Shown: piece by piece, positions 17,673-27,099 of the stretch
Numbering within the stretch: position 1 is the first letter of the stretch
How the letters are laid out: each line of letters starts with the position of its first letter
Source of the DNA: Halorientalis marina
Lineage (GTDB): Archaea > Halobacteriota > Halobacteria > Halobacteriales > Haloarculaceae
Assembly: GCF_023028345.1 (NCBI RefSeq)
Contig: NZ_CP095487.1
Location: forward strand, 2,790,001 to 2,854,000
Length of the DNA: 64,000 bases
Direction: 5' to 3'
Program-made: the position numbers and the translations under genes
Notes under the pieces: model-generated
Database searches by the model: none
The model's input: the letters and a program-made list of their open reading frames with translations, nothing else
Told to the model about the DNA's origin: nothing

Positions 17673-18239
17673 TCAGGCCTCCATGTGCCGGACGACCGTG
17701 TGCCGGCAGGACTCGTGGGGGATCAGGTCGTCGGCACGCTCGGGCGTGCCCTCGTCGTGGTCGCTCGCGGCCTCGCGGATCGCGTCTTCCAGTTCCGACC
17801 GCGAGACGGGGCCGCGGTCGTCGATGGCGGCCCGCACGTCCGCGCAGACCGGACTGTCGTCGGTGCCGACCGAGTCGACCCACCGGAAGCGAGCACCGTC
17901 GTCCGCCTGCTGCTCGAACTTCCTGGCCCGTGCGAGGTTGCGGATCGACGCGACCTCGGTGTCGACGATGGTCCGTGCCAGGTCCTCGTCCACGTCGAGT
18001 TCACGAGCCACGCGGTCGGCGATCATCGTCCGGGCGTACCCCTCCTCGCGTGTGACCTCCTCGTCGAGAATTTCGGCGGCCGTCCGTGCGTCCTCGCCGT
18101 CCAGCCCGTAGTGTTCCATGATCGCACCCGCCCGTCGCTCGACGTCGACGACGAGGTCCAGCGTCCCCTCGTCGGGGTCGTCCCCCTCGCCGCCGTCGTC
18201 GACCGCGAACAGCCCCGCGAGCCAACTCCGGAGTCCCAT
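17673..18239 (-). CDS. Conserved protein; C-terminal half resembles phage head-morphogenesis (Mu gpF/SPP1 gp7-like) domain
   Basis: 188 aa from the ATG at 18239. The N-terminal 100 residues are acidic and helical. From residue 90 the order of motifs is IVDTEVASIRN, then FRWVDSVGTDDSPVCADVR (Trp120, Cys132), then IPHESCRHTVV (His175, Cys178, Arg179). This spacing resembles the TE...N / W...D...C / P-H-C-R pattern of phage minor head proteins of the Mu gpF/SPP1 gp7 group. No other phage genes are nearby, so if related it is a domesticated or stand-alone relative. It ends two bases from the convergent histidine kinase stop. The assignment rests on motif order by eye. Confidence 0.6.
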   Translation of the reverse strand: MGLRSWLAGLFAVDDGGEGDDPDEGTLDLVVDVERRAGAIMEHYGLDGEDARTAAEILDEEVTREEGYARTMIADRVARELDVDEDLARTIVDTEVASIRNLARARKFEQQADDGARFRWVDSVGTDDSPVCADVRAAIDDRGPVSRSELEDAIREAASDHDEGTPERADDLIPHESCRHTVVRHMEA

Positions 18240-18369
18240 GCGGGTGATTACCGTGGGTCTCCTCTTAAAATTCGGTAGCCTTTCGAAGCGGAAAGAGGCC
18301 GACGGACGGACAGGTCGGCGAGTCGGGTCCGGATCGTACCGCCGACCGCTCCGAGGGGTACCCACCGTC

Positions 18370-18399
18370 ATATATTTTTACTCAGAACGGAGTATATAT
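18370..18399 (+). promoter_or_regulatory. Two TATA-like boxes upstream of ppc
   Basis: CATATATTTTTA (about 18369-18380) and GTATATATC (18392-18400) lie 50-80 nt before the ppc ATG at 18448. Either could start a short-leader transcript. Confidence 0.45.
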
Positions 18400-18447
18400 C
18401 TGTGGAATTTCGCCAGCGTTTTGATGGTGCGGCGGCCAAAGTGTGGT

Positions 18448-21144
18448 ATGGATTTACACGCCAGGGACGTGGGACAGGACGTCGACGAGCTGGCGACGCT
18501 GCTGGGCGAGATACTGGAGGCCCAGACCTCGACGGCGGCACTGGAGACGGTCGAGCGGCTCCGCACGTCGGCCATCGACTACCGGCGGGGGGACACGGAG
18601 ACGCGGGCACCGCTTCGCGAGGTGCTAGACGCCATCGGCCCGGACCGCCAGGACGTGGTCGCGCGGGCGTTCACGACGTACTTCGAGCTGATCAACCTCG
18701 CCGAGGAGCGCCACCGCGTCCGACAGATCCGCGAGGGCGAGCAGAACGGTATGTTGGCCGACAGCATCGCCGCGGCGGTCAGCCGACTGGACGCCGACGA
18801 GGCCGACGCCGCCACCGTCGAGGGGATTCTGGACGACGTGTTGATTCAGCCGACCTTCACCGCTCACCCCACGGAGGCGCGCCGGAAGACGGTCAAAGCG
18901 AAGCTTCGCTCGGTCGCGGACCACCTCGAAACGCTCGACGAAGTGCGGCTGACCGACCGCGAGACCGCGGCCGTCGAGCGTGACATCGGCGCCGAGGTGA
19001 CGGGGCTGTGGCAGACCCCGCAGGTCCGCCGGCGCCGCCCGGAGGTCACCGACGAGGCGCTCAACGTCCAGTGGTACATCGAGAACGTCCTCTTCGACGT
19101 GGTCAGCGAGGTCTACGACGAACTCGAGGCCGAACTCGACGCGAGGTACGAGGCGGACATCGACGTGCCGAAACTGTTCGAGTTCCGGTCCTGGGCCGGG
19201 AGCGACCGCGACGGCAACCCCTACGTCACCCCGGAGGTGACCGCAGAAACCCTGGAACGCCAGCGGGCGACCGTCCTCCCGCTCTACCGCGACGAACTCA
19301 AGGCGCTTTCGGGTATCTGTAGCCAGGACCGACAGAGCCTCGACGTGGGCGAGGCCTTCGCGGAGCGGCTGGCGGCCGACCGCGAGCGACTGCCCGGCGT
19401 CGCCGCCGCGGCCCGTGAGCGCTACCCCGACGAGCCATACCGACAGAAGCTGAAACTGATGCGCGAGCGCGTCCTCCGGGTGGACGACGTGCGTTCGGGC
19501 GGCTACGAGGACGCCGACGACCTCGTAACCGACCTCCGGACCCTGGCCGAGAGCCTCCGGCGGAACGACGCCGGCACCATCGCCAGGGCGCACGTCGACC
19601 CGCTCGTCCGGAAAGTCGAGGCCTTCGGCTTCACGCTCGCCAGCCTCGACCTCCGAGACCACCAGGAACAGCACACCGCGACCGTCGCCGAGACGCTCGC
19701 CCGCGAGGGCATCGACTACGCGGGAATGGACGAAGACGAACGCGTCGAGGTCCTCACCGAGGCGATCATGCAGGACCGGCCGGTCATCGACGTGGCCGAC
19801 CGCGAGGGACTGGACAACACCGCGGCCAAAGTCTGCCGGCGGTTCGACGAACTCGCGGACTGGCAGCGCGAGTACGGCGTCGACGCCATCGACACCTACT
19901 GTATCAGTATGTGCGAAGAGCCCAGTCACGTCCTCGAAGTGCTCTTTCTCGCCGACCAGGCCGGCATCGTCGACCTCCCGGGCTACTGCGGGCTGGACGT
20001 GGTTCCCCTCCTCGAAACGGAGTACGCCCTCTCGGGCGCCCGGCGAATCATGGGCACGCTGTTCGAGAACGAGGCCTACGCCGCGGCGCTGGACGCCCGC
20101 GGGAACCGTCAGGAGATCATGCTCGGCTACTCGGACTCGAACAAGGAGAACGGCTACCTCGCGGCCAACTGGAGCCTCCACCGCAACCAGAAGCGACTGG
20201 CCGAAATCTGCGACGACTACGACGTGGAGATGCGCCTGTTCCACGGCCGCGGCGGCTCCATCTCCCGTGGCGGCGGCCCGATGAACGCCGCCATGCTCGC
20301 CCTGCCAAACGAGACGGTCACCGGCGAGATCAAGTTCACCGAACAGGGCGAGGCCATCGCCGAGAAGTACGCGAACGACGACATCGCCGGACGGAACCTC
20401 GAACAGATGACGAACGCCCAGATTCGCGCCCGCTACGAGGCGATGAACCAGCCCGCGGAGCGCGTTCCCGAGGCGTGGACCGAGGCGATGGAGACGGCCG
20501 CCGACGCCGCCCGCGCCGAGTACCAGGACCTCCTCGACACGGAGGGGTTCGTCGCCTATTTCGAGCAGACGACGCCGATCACCGTCATCGAGGACCTCAA
20601 CCTCGGGTCGCGGCCGGCCTCCCGCTCCGAAGAGCGGGCCGTCGAGGACCTGCGCGCGATCCCGTGGGTGTTCTCCTGGACCCAGGCCCGCTGTATCATC
20701 ACCGGCTGGTACTCGCTGGCGACCGGGCTCCGAGCGTATCTGGACGCCGATGGGGAGATGGACACCCTCCGGCAGATGTACCGCGCGTGGCCCTTCTTCC
20801 GGTCGATACTGGACAACGCCGCGCTCGCGCTGGCCCGGACCGACATGGAGATCGCGAGCGAGTACGCGGACCTGGCGGACTCCGACCTGCGCGAGCGGGT
20901 CTTTCCCCGGATTCGCGAGGAGTACACCGACGCCGTCGAACTCGTGCGGTCGATCACGAACCGCGACGACCTCGTCACCCGCGAGTGGATGGCCGACCAC
21001 CTCGAACGCCGGAACCCCTACGTCGACCCGCTGAACCTCCTCCAGATACGGCTCCTCGAAGCGGACGAACTGACCGACGCCGAACGGCGTACGCTCCGAT
21101 TGACCGTCCAGGGAATCGCTGCCGGAATGAAAAACACCGGCTAG
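18448..21144 (+). CDS. ppc: Phosphoenolpyruvate carboxylase
   Basis: 898 aa, the normal bacterial-type length. PTFTAHPTEARRKT contains catalytic His140; EIMLGYSDSNKENGYLAANW and MRLFHGRGGSISRGGGP (His599) are the two PEPC signature regions; the chain ends in GIAAGMKNTG, the universal PEPC C-terminus. It carboxylates PEP to oxaloacetate to refill the TCA cycle. The ATG at 18448 was chosen because the first homologous residues follow at once; in-frame starts further upstream cross the promoter. Its cytosolic role links to pyruvate kinase and phosphoglycerate mutase elsewhere in the window. Confidence 0.96.
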   Translation: MDLHARDVGQDVDELATLLGEILEAQTSTAALETVERLRTSAIDYRRGDTETRAPLREVLDAIGPDRQDVVARAFTTYFELINLAEERHRVRQIREGEQNGMLADSIAAAVSRLDADEADAATVEGILDDVLIQPTFTAHPTEARRKTVKAKLRSVADHLETLDEVRLTDRETAAVERDIGAEVTGLWQTPQVRRRRPEVTDEALNVQWYIENVLFDVVSEVYDELEAELDARYEADIDVPKLFEFRSWAGSDRDGNPYVTPEVTAETLERQRATVLPLYRDELKALSGICSQDRQSLDVGEAFAERLAADRERLPGVAAAARERYPDEPYRQKLKLMRERVLRVDDVRSGGYEDADDLVTDLRTLAESLRRNDAGTIARAHVDPLVRKVEAFGFTLASLDLRDHQEQHTATVAETLAREGIDYAGMDEDERVEVLTEAIMQDRPVIDVADREGLDNTAAKVCRRFDELADWQREYGVDAIDTYCISMCEEPSHVLEVLFLADQAGIVDLPGYCGLDVVPLLETEYALSGARRIMGTLFENEAYAAALDARGNRQEIMLGYSDSNKENGYLAANWSLHRNQKRLAEICDDYDVEMRLFHGRGGSISRGGGPMNAAMLALPNETVTGEIKFTEQGEAIAEKYANDDIAGRNLEQMTNAQIRARYEAMNQPAERVPEAWTEAMETAADAARAEYQDLLDTEGFVAYFEQTTPITVIEDLNLGSRPASRSEERAVEDLRAIPWVFSWTQARCIITGWYSLATGLRAYLDADGEMDTLRQMYRAWPFFRSILDNAALALARTDMEIASEYADLADSDLRERVFPRIREEYTDAVELVRSITNRDDLVTREWMADHLERRNPYVDPLNLLQIRLLEADELTDAERRTLRLTVQGIAAGMKNTG

Positions 21145-21241
21145 GGGAATCACCGCTGCCGGTCGACGACCCCGACGAGCGCAGGGAGACCCCACACCGC
21201 GCGCGGCATTATCAAATCCGATTGCTGGCCGAACGGCTTTT

Positions 21242-21254
21242 ATATTGTTAATAT
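21242..21254. promoter_or_regulatory. AT-rich palindrome in transducer promoter
   Basis: ATATT-GTT-AATAT is a perfect palindrome within CTTTTATATTGTTAATATCATC, about 90 bp before the transducer start. It is either part of the TATA region or a regulator site. Confidence 0.4.
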
Positions 21255-21328
21255 CATCTCCCGAAATAGACAACGCTGGAGCCATCTATCATGTTTGCAA
21301 TTACCATTCGAGAGTGTCTCACGGACAC

Positions 21329-21334
21329 GGAGGT
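21329..21334 (+). promoter_or_regulatory. Shine-Dalgarno GGAGGT of the transducer gene
   Basis: GGAGGT ends five bases before the ATG at 21340. Most genes here seem leaderless, so this site is notable and decides the start over the in-frame codon at 21295. Confidence 0.65.
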
Positions 21335-21339
21335 CCCCG

Positions 21340-23757
21340 ATGTGGCGTGAAACGGTCCGGCGGTTCGTCCCGGACGCGATACGGCGGAGTTACATGGCGA
21401 AGTTCGCCGTCGTCGTCCTGCTCGTCGCGGCGGTGACCCTGGCGGTCGGCCTGTTCTCCTATCAGGGGGTGTCGGGCGATCTCACGGCCGACGTTCACGG
21501 CGAACTGGAGACGACGGCTGGCCTCGAAGCCAGCGAACTGGCGACCTGGCTCGAGAGCAACCAGCGGTCGACGCGGATGCTCTCCTCGTACGCCGTGTTC
21601 CGGAGCGGCGACAGGGGGGCGATCTCTGAACGGATCGACGCCGAACTCACCCAGTTGCCGGCGGAGACGCGGGCGGTTCACTACGTCGACCTCGACTCGC
21701 GGGAGGTCCTCGAGAGCACCGACACGGACATGGAAGGTCGGAACCTCTCGAACGCGAACATCGACTGGATGGTAAGTTCACTGGACATGTCGAACCCGTC
21801 GACGGTGGCGGTCTCGAAGGTGTACCTCGAGGGCGGCGAGGAGCGCATGGCCTTCGTCAGCCGGATCGAGGGGACGTCGCAGGCGGTGATGCTCACCGTC
21901 GACCCGACGACCCGCGCCGAGGCGTTCCGGACGACGGTCAACAACAGCACGACGCAGGTCGTCGCCGGTGACGGGTACGTCGCGTTCGCCCGCGAGGACA
22001 GGATGGTACTGCAGGAGTACGAACTCGGTTCCGACGCGGCGCCGCTCCAGGCGGGGCTCCGCGGCGAGCAGGGCGTCGTCGAACTGAACAACTCCAGCCA
22101 ACTGGTCGCCTACGCCCCCGTCAGGGGGACCGACTGGGTCTTGCTCAAACACGCCCCCACGTCGAACGCCTACGCCCTCCGAACGGCAGTCGGCAACGAC
22201 CTCCTCTTGCTTTTCGGGGTCGCGCTGTTCGGGTTCATCCTCCTCGGAGCGACCATCGGCCGTAACACCGTCAAGAGCCTGAACGTCCTCCGGGACAACG
22301 CCGAGTCCATCGCGGAGGGTGACCTCGCCGTCTCGGTCCCGGACACCGACCGCGTCGACGAGGTGGGACAGGCCCTCTCGGCGTTCGACGAGACCGTCTC
22401 GTACCTGGACACCGTCGCCGCGCAGGCCGACGCCCTCGCCAGCCAGGAGTTCGACGCGGCCGTCCTCGACGAGGCGGTGCCGGGCGACCTCGGCCGGTCG
22501 CTGGCGACGATGCGGACCGACCTGGAGGAGTTCGTCTCGGAACTCGAACGGACCAGAAGCGACGCCCGGGAGGCTCGCGAGGAGGCCGAGACGCTGGCGG
22601 CCTCGCTCGAATCCCAGGCCGAGCGGTTCGGCGAGTTGATGGCCGAGGCGGCGGACGGCGACCTCACCCGACGGCTCGACGAGGACGCCGACAGCGACGC
22701 GATGGCCGAAATCGCCGCGGCGTTCAACGAGATGCTCGCGGACCTCGCGGGGACGGTCGTCGACATCCAGGACTTCGCCGAGACCGTCGCCGCCTCCGGT
22801 GAACAGGTCTCGGCCAGCGCGATGGAGGTCCAGACCGCCAGCGAGGACGTCAGCGAGGCCGTCCAGCGGATCGCCGAGGACGCGGACGAGCAGGACCGGA
22901 CGCTCGCCGACGCGACCGAACAGCTCACGGATATGTCCGCGACCATCGAGGAGGTCGCCTCCTCGGCCGACGAGGTCGCGTCGACGATGGCCGAAGCCGC
23001 CGATCTCGGCGAGCAGGGCAACGAGGCCGCCACGGAGGCCGTCACGGAGATGGACGCCATCGAGGAGAAGGCCGAGGCGGTCGTGACCGAGGTCGAACGC
23101 CTCGACGAGGAGATGGCAGCCATCGGCGAGATCGCGGAACTCATAGACGATATCGCGGAGCAGACGAACATCCTCGCGCTGAACGCCGCCATCGAGGCCG
23201 CCCGCGCGGGCGAAGCCGGCGAGGGCTTCGCCGTCGTCGCCGACGAGGTCAAGGGGCTGGCCGAGGAGACCCAGGACGCCACCGAGGAGATCGAGGCCCG
23301 AATCGCGGACGTGCAGGACGCCACCACCGAGACGGTCGCGGACGTCCGGGGGATGCGCGAGCGGGTGACCGAGGGGATCGAGACGGTCGACCGGACCGTC
23401 GACACGCTCGAAGCGATCGTCGAGTCCGTCGAGGACGCAAACGCGAGCGTCCAGTCGATCAACGACGCCACCGACGAGCAGGCCGCCACCACCGAGGAGG
23501 TGGTCGCGCAGGTCGAGGACGTCGGCGAGATCAGCGAGCGCACCACCGAACGCGCGCAGTCGGCCGCGGCCTCCGCCGAGGAGCAGACCGCCTCCATCTC
23601 GGAGGTGACCGACGCCATCGACCGCCTCGCCGACCGGTCTCAGGACCTCGAAGCCATGCTCGACGACTTCGACGTCGAGCAGGGCGACCGGGCCACGACC
23701 AACCGCGGCGCGGCCACGGACGGCGACTCCACCCCGGGAGCCGCCGACGACGACTGA
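21340..23757 (+). CDS. Methyl-accepting chemotaxis transducer (dCache-like sensor, HAMP, MCP signal domain)
   Basis: 805 aa. TM1 is at about residues 20-42, followed by an extracellular sensor of about 240 residues of Cache type ([18 protein letters not shown] and [12 protein letters not shown] regions), TM2 near 290-312, HAMP at 313-365 and a linker coiled coil. The MCP hairpin tip is [20 protein letters not shown], flanked by Glu/Ala-rich methylation helices. It signals to CheA/CheW and hence to the archaellum motor. No che genes are adjacent, as usual for haloarchaeal Htr proteins. The ligand is unknown. A strong Shine-Dalgarno sets the start. Confidence 0.92.
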   Translation: MWRETVRRFVPDAIRRSYMAKFAVVVLLVAAVTLAVGLFSYQGVSGDLTADVHGELETTAGLEASELATWLESNQRSTRMLSSYAVFRSGDRGAISERIDAELTQLPAETRAVHYVDLDSREVLESTDTDMEGRNLSNANIDWMVSSLDMSNPSTVAVSKVYLEGGEERMAFVSRIEGTSQAVMLTVDPTTRAEAFRTTVNNSTTQVVAGDGYVAFAREDRMVLQEYELGSDAAPLQAGLRGEQGVVELNNSSQLVAYAPVRGTDWVLLKHAPTSNAYALRTAVGNDLLLLFGVALFGFILLGATIGRNTVKSLNVLRDNAESIAEGDLAVSVPDTDRVDEVGQALSAFDETVSYLDTVAAQADALASQEFDAAVLDEAVPGDLGRSLATMRTDLEEFVSELERTRSDAREAREEAETLAASLESQAERFGELMAEAADGDLTRRLDEDADSDAMAEIAAAFNEMLADLAGTVVDIQDFAETVAASGEQVSASAMEVQTASEDVSEAVQRIAEDADEQDRTLADATEQLTDMSATIEEVASSADEVASTMAEAADLGEQGNEAATEAVTEMDAIEEKAEAVVTEVERLDEEMAAIGEIAELIDDIAEQTNILALNAAIEAARAGEAGEGFAVVADEVKGLAEETQDATEEIEARIADVQDATTETVADVRGMRERVTEGIETVDRTVDTLEAIVESVEDANASVQSINDATDEQAATTEEVVAQVEDVGEISERTTERAQSAAASAEEQTASISEVTDAIDRLADRSQDLEAMLDDFDVEQGDRATTNRGAATDGDSTPGAADDD

Positions 23758-23829
23758 CGGGCACCCCCGCGACTCCGGCGGCGGGCGCTGGGATGGGGTT
23801 TTTTGTTCCGGCCGTCGTCACGCCGACCA

Positions 23830-24498
23830 GTGACCTCGCGAGACTCGACCCGGCGTGCCCACCTCAGGCGCGTCGGCGCGGCGCTGGCCGCCGTCGGCGT
23901 CGCCGGCTGTTCGGCGGGCGACGAGACGGACGGCGACACGGCCGCGACGGAAGCCGCCACCACCGAAGCGGCCGGCACGGACACCGCGACCACCGCCGCG
24001 GACACGCCAACGGCCGAACCCGACCCGACGGCGACCGACACCGGGCCGACGACCGAAACCGACTCGACGGCGACGCGGACGACGACTGCCCCCCACCACC
24101 CTCGCCACGACTACGAGACGACTGACGTCCGTGCGGAGACGCCGGACGGAGAGCACCTGGGTATGGTAACCGCCGCCGTCGCGGACACCCCTGAAAAGCG
24201 ATTCGACGGCCTCAGCTACACCGACTCGCTCCCCGAGGACCGCGGAATGTTGTTCGTCTACGACGAGGTGGGAGACCACACCTTCGTCATGCGGCGGATG
24301 TCCTTCGGCATCGACATCGTCTACGCCGACGCCGACGGCGTCGTCACGACGATCCACCACGCACCCGAACCCGGCCCCGACGAGGACGGCAACGAACAGG
24401 AGTATCCCGGCCAGGGCCAGTACGTGCTGGAGGTCAACTACGAGTGGACGACCCGCCACGGCGTCGAAGAAGGGGACGTGCTGGCCTTCGAGTGGTGA
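23830..24498 (+). CDS. DUF192 (COG1430) lipoprotein
   Basis: 222 aa from the GTG at 23830; an upstream in-frame TTG adds nine residues. The N-terminus has RRAHLRRVG, a hydrophobic run and VAGC lipobox, indicating a lipid-anchored surface protein. A Thr/Ala/Asp-rich disordered linker follows (about 35-95). The DUF192 domain covers about 105-222, with GLSYTDSLPEDRGMLFVYDE and FVMRRMSFGIDIVYADADG as hallmark segments. The family has no settled function. Convergent with glpC, four bases apart. Confidence 0.85.
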   Translation: MTSRDSTRRAHLRRVGAALAAVGVAGCSAGDETDGDTAATEAATTEAAGTDTATTAADTPTAEPDPTATDTGPTTETDSTATRTTTAPHHPRHDYETTDVRAETPDGEHLGMVTAAVADTPEKRFDGLSYTDSLPEDRGMLFVYDEVGDHTFVMRRMSFGIDIVYADADGVVTTIHHAPEPGPDEDGNEQEYPGQGQYVLEVNYEWTTRHGVEEGDVLAFEW

Positions 24499-24502
24499 CC
24501 GC

Positions 24503-25822
24503 TCACGCCACCAGCGCGTCTTCGAGCACTTCCAGCGGGTGACGAACCTCGTAGCCGGTGCCGTGTTCCATCTGCATCGCGCAGGTGGGACACTCCGTCA
24601 TCCCCGTCTCGCCGCCCGCGTCTTCCATGTGCTCGAACATCTCCTCGCCGATAGCCATCGACTTCTCGTACTTCTCTTCCTTCCAGCCGTAGGTGCCGGA
24701 GATGCCCGAACAGGACTCCCCCACGTCCTCCACGTCGACGCCGTCGAGGTCGGCGAACAGTTCGACGGCCTGGCGGTCCAGCCCCTGATTGCGGGCGTGA
24801 CACGGCGCGTGGTAGGCCAGGTCGTCGCCGTCGACCTCGGCGTCCGCGACGGCGCCCTGGAGGTCCTCGTGAATGCGGAGGTACTCGATGGCCTCCGAGG
24901 TGGCGGCCGAGACGGCCGCGGTGCCCTCGAAGGAAAATAGTTCGGGGTACTCCTGGCGGAGCGACAGCGAACACGAGGTACAGGAGGCGATCACGTCGTA
25001 GCCCGCCTCGACCAGGTCCGAGAGGTTCATGATGTTGGTCTTCGCGTCGCGCCGTGCGTCGTCGAGCATCCCGTTCGCGAACATCGGCGTGCCCGAACAG
25101 CCCTGGTCGGGGACCGCGATCTCGTAGCCGAAGTGCTCGTAGACCCGGACCATCGCCTTCGCGACCTCGGGGGTGTTGTAGTTGGCGTAACAGCCGTGGA
25201 AGTACGCGACGCGCTTGTCCTCGTTCTCGATCTGGGCGCCGCCGCGCTCGTTCCACCACTCCCGGAAGGTCCGGTGGGCGAACTCGGGGAACTCCCGTTC
25301 GCTGGTGATGCCGAGGGCTTTCTCGTTGATCGTCTGGACGACGCTGTTCCCGAGGACGAAGTTCGAGAGCCGCGGGACCTTGCTGGCGAAGCGGGCGACG
25401 ATCCGGTAGTTCGCCAGCAGGCGGTTGCGCCAGTACTCCACCGACGTCTTGGACATCTGGCGGTCGACGTACTGGGCGCGGGCCTCGTTGTGCATCTGGC
25501 TGAGGGGCACGTCCGCGGGACAGGCGTTGTCACAGCGCATGCAGTTCGAGCAGTCCATGATGGACTCGTCGATGTCGTGGTCCTCCTTCTGCTTGAGGCG
25601 CCACTGCTCGGGGCCCTGGAACTTCGGCCCGGGGAAGTCGTCGTCGACCTCGGCGACGGGGCAGTTGGTGTCGCAGGTCGAACACTTGTAACAGGAGTCG
25701 GAGCCGGCACGGAGGTCCATGTCGTCGTCGGGGAAGACCTGGACCGGTTCGAACTCGTCGTCGGGTATCTCGTCCTCGGGGGCGGACGGTGCGTCGTCTG
25801 GTGGGGGTTCTGCGTCACTCAT
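24503..25822 (-). CDS. glpC: Anaerobic glycerol-3-phosphate dehydrogenase subunit C (Fe-S, heterodisulfide-reductase-like)
   Basis: 439 aa. An acidic 40-residue N-terminus is followed by two Cys clusters for 4Fe-4S centres: CYKCSTCDTNCPV and CSNCMRCDNACPA. Two CCG-like domains follow, with GCYANYNTPEVA, DQGCSGTP, CTSCSLSL, CHARNQGLD and GESCSGISGTYG. GlpC links the GlpA-GlpB flavin dehydrogenase to the respiratory quinone pool at the membrane. The ATG overlaps the glpB stop (ATGA). The low number of hydrophobic segments suggests peripheral attachment. Last gene of glpABC. Confidence 0.94.
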   Translation of the reverse strand: MSDAEPPPDDAPSAPEDEIPDDEFEPVQVFPDDDMDLRAGSDSCYKCSTCDTNCPVAEVDDDFPGPKFQGPEQWRLKQKEDHDIDESIMDCSNCMRCDNACPADVPLSQMHNEARAQYVDRQMSKTSVEYWRNRLLANYRIVARFASKVPRLSNFVLGNSVVQTINEKALGITSEREFPEFAHRTFREWWNERGGAQIENEDKRVAYFHGCYANYNTPEVAKAMVRVYEHFGYEIAVPDQGCSGTPMFANGMLDDARRDAKTNIMNLSDLVEAGYDVIASCTSCSLSLRQEYPELFSFEGTAAVSAATSEAIEYLRIHEDLQGAVADAEVDGDDLAYHAPCHARNQGLDRQAVELFADLDGVDVEDVGESCSGISGTYGWKEEKYEKSMAIGEEMFEHMEDAGGETGMTECPTCAMQMEHGTGYEVRHPLEVLEDALVA

Positions 25823-27099
25823 GCTCGTTGTCCTGCGAGGTGGCCGGCGCGGTAGCCGGTCGCCAGCGAGACGCCGCTGCCCGACTTCTCGGCGGCGAAG
25901 TCGGAGCCGCCCAGCACGCTCCCGGCGGCCCGGAGGTTGTCGAACTGTACGTCGCCGTCGGCGTCACGTGGCCGCATCTCGGTGTCGGGGTCGACGCCGA
26001 AGCGGGCGAAGGCGTGGTCGTCGAACGCGCCGTCCTCGAACCACTCGTAGCGGTCGCTCGGGTGCGGGACGTGACAGTCGAAGATCGGTTCCTCGACGCC
26101 CTCGCGGTCAGAGTCGATGCCTTTCCCGACGAGCCCGCCGGTCGCGAGGACGAACTCCCCGGCGACGTAGGGGACCCGCGAGCCGTTGCGGTCCATGTAC
26201 ACCGTCTCGACCGTGCCGTCCCCGTCGTAGTCCACGATGGGGTTGCCGGTCGTGATGGAGACGCCGGCGTCGTCCAGCGCCTCGTAGAGCCGGTCTTCGA
26301 GCCGAATCCCGGGGAGGCTCGGCGGCCCCATCGGCACCTCGAAGACCGCCGCGCCGAGTTCGGCTTCGAGTTCCGACCGTATCTCGGCGGGGTGGTCGTC
26401 GCCCAGCACCGCCGGGAAGCCGACCCGATCCTCGCCGTCGAGGTGCCCCTTCACGCGTTCGGCGAGCGCCCGGCGGACGCCCCGGCCCCGGCCGCCGACG
26501 GCCTCGTCGCGGTCGAGCAGGTGTGCGAACCGCGTCACCTTCGGGTCCGCGCTGAGTTCGATGGGGAACTCGACGGTGACGCCGCGCGCCCGGAAGGGAG
26601 CGCCGGCGGCGCCGAGGTGGGCGGCCGCCAGCGGCGCGTCGAAGTCCACGAGTCGCTCGAAGCCGACCAGCAGCGTGTCCCGCGTGTCGCTGGCGACGCC
26701 CGCCGCGGCACCGGCGGGGTAACGAGCGGTCGGTTTGACCGTCCCGCCGTGGGTCGGGAGGAGGGCGTTCTTCGGCGTGTGGCTGCCTTCGTAGGTATCG
26801 GCGATGTCGTCGAACAGGTCGAGGCCGGCGTGGACGGCGTCCGCGCCGGCGCGCTCGTAGGGGTGTCCCTCGGGCAGGTCGTCGATGGCCTCGAAGGGAT
26901 CGACCAGCGGCCCCTCGCCGTCGGGCGTGTACCCGAGCACGTCGACGAGGCCGCTGGCGTGTCGGAGCGTGGGCTGTTTGTAGGAGGCGAGACGCACGTC
27001 GGCACCGGTCTCGGCGGCCGCGATGGCGGCGGTGATCCCCGCGAGGCCGCCGCCGACGACGAGCACGTCCTGTTCAATCGCCACCCGGGCCACCCCCAT
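25819..27099 (-). CDS. glpB: Anaerobic glycerol-3-phosphate dehydrogenase subunit B
   Basis: 426 aa as drawn. [19 protein letters not shown] is the FAD-binding Rossmann motif, and the C-terminal [20 protein letters not shown] region closes the flavin fold. GlpB is the second flavoprotein of the GlpABC complex. The start is uncertain: ATG at 27120, ATG at 27099 and GTG at 27084 are in frame and all overlap the end of glpA (27074); 27099 is a compromise, and 27084 would begin right at the homologous core (preceded by a purine-rich GGGGGTGG). The four-base overlap with glpC indicates coupled translation. Confidence 0.9.
   Translation of the reverse strand: MGVARVAIEQDVLVVGGGLAGITAAIAAAETGADVRLASYKQPTLRHASGLVDVLGYTPDGEGPLVDPFEAIDDLPEGHPYERAGADAVHAGLDLFDDIADTYEGSHTPKNALLPTHGGTVKPTARYPAGAAAGVASDTRDTLLVGFERLVDFDAPLAAAHLGAAGAPFRARGVTVEFPIELSADPKVTRFAHLLDRDEAVGGRGRGVRRALAERVKGHLDGEDRVGFPAVLGDDHPAEIRSELEAELGAAVFEVPMGPPSLPGIRLEDRLYEALDDAGVSITTGNPIVDYDGDGTVETVYMDRNGSRVPYVAGEFVLATGGLVGKGIDSDREGVEEPIFDCHVPHPSDRYEWFEDGAFDDHAFARFGVDPDTEMRPRDADGDVQFDNLRAAGSVLGGSDFAAEKSGSGVSLATGYRAGHLAGQRA

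Noticed and set aside
18625-21285. An 886-residue open frame on the minus strand, antisense to ppc
   Set aside because: Mirror of a G/C-rich third-position gene; the product has no conserved motifs, whereas ppc is certain.
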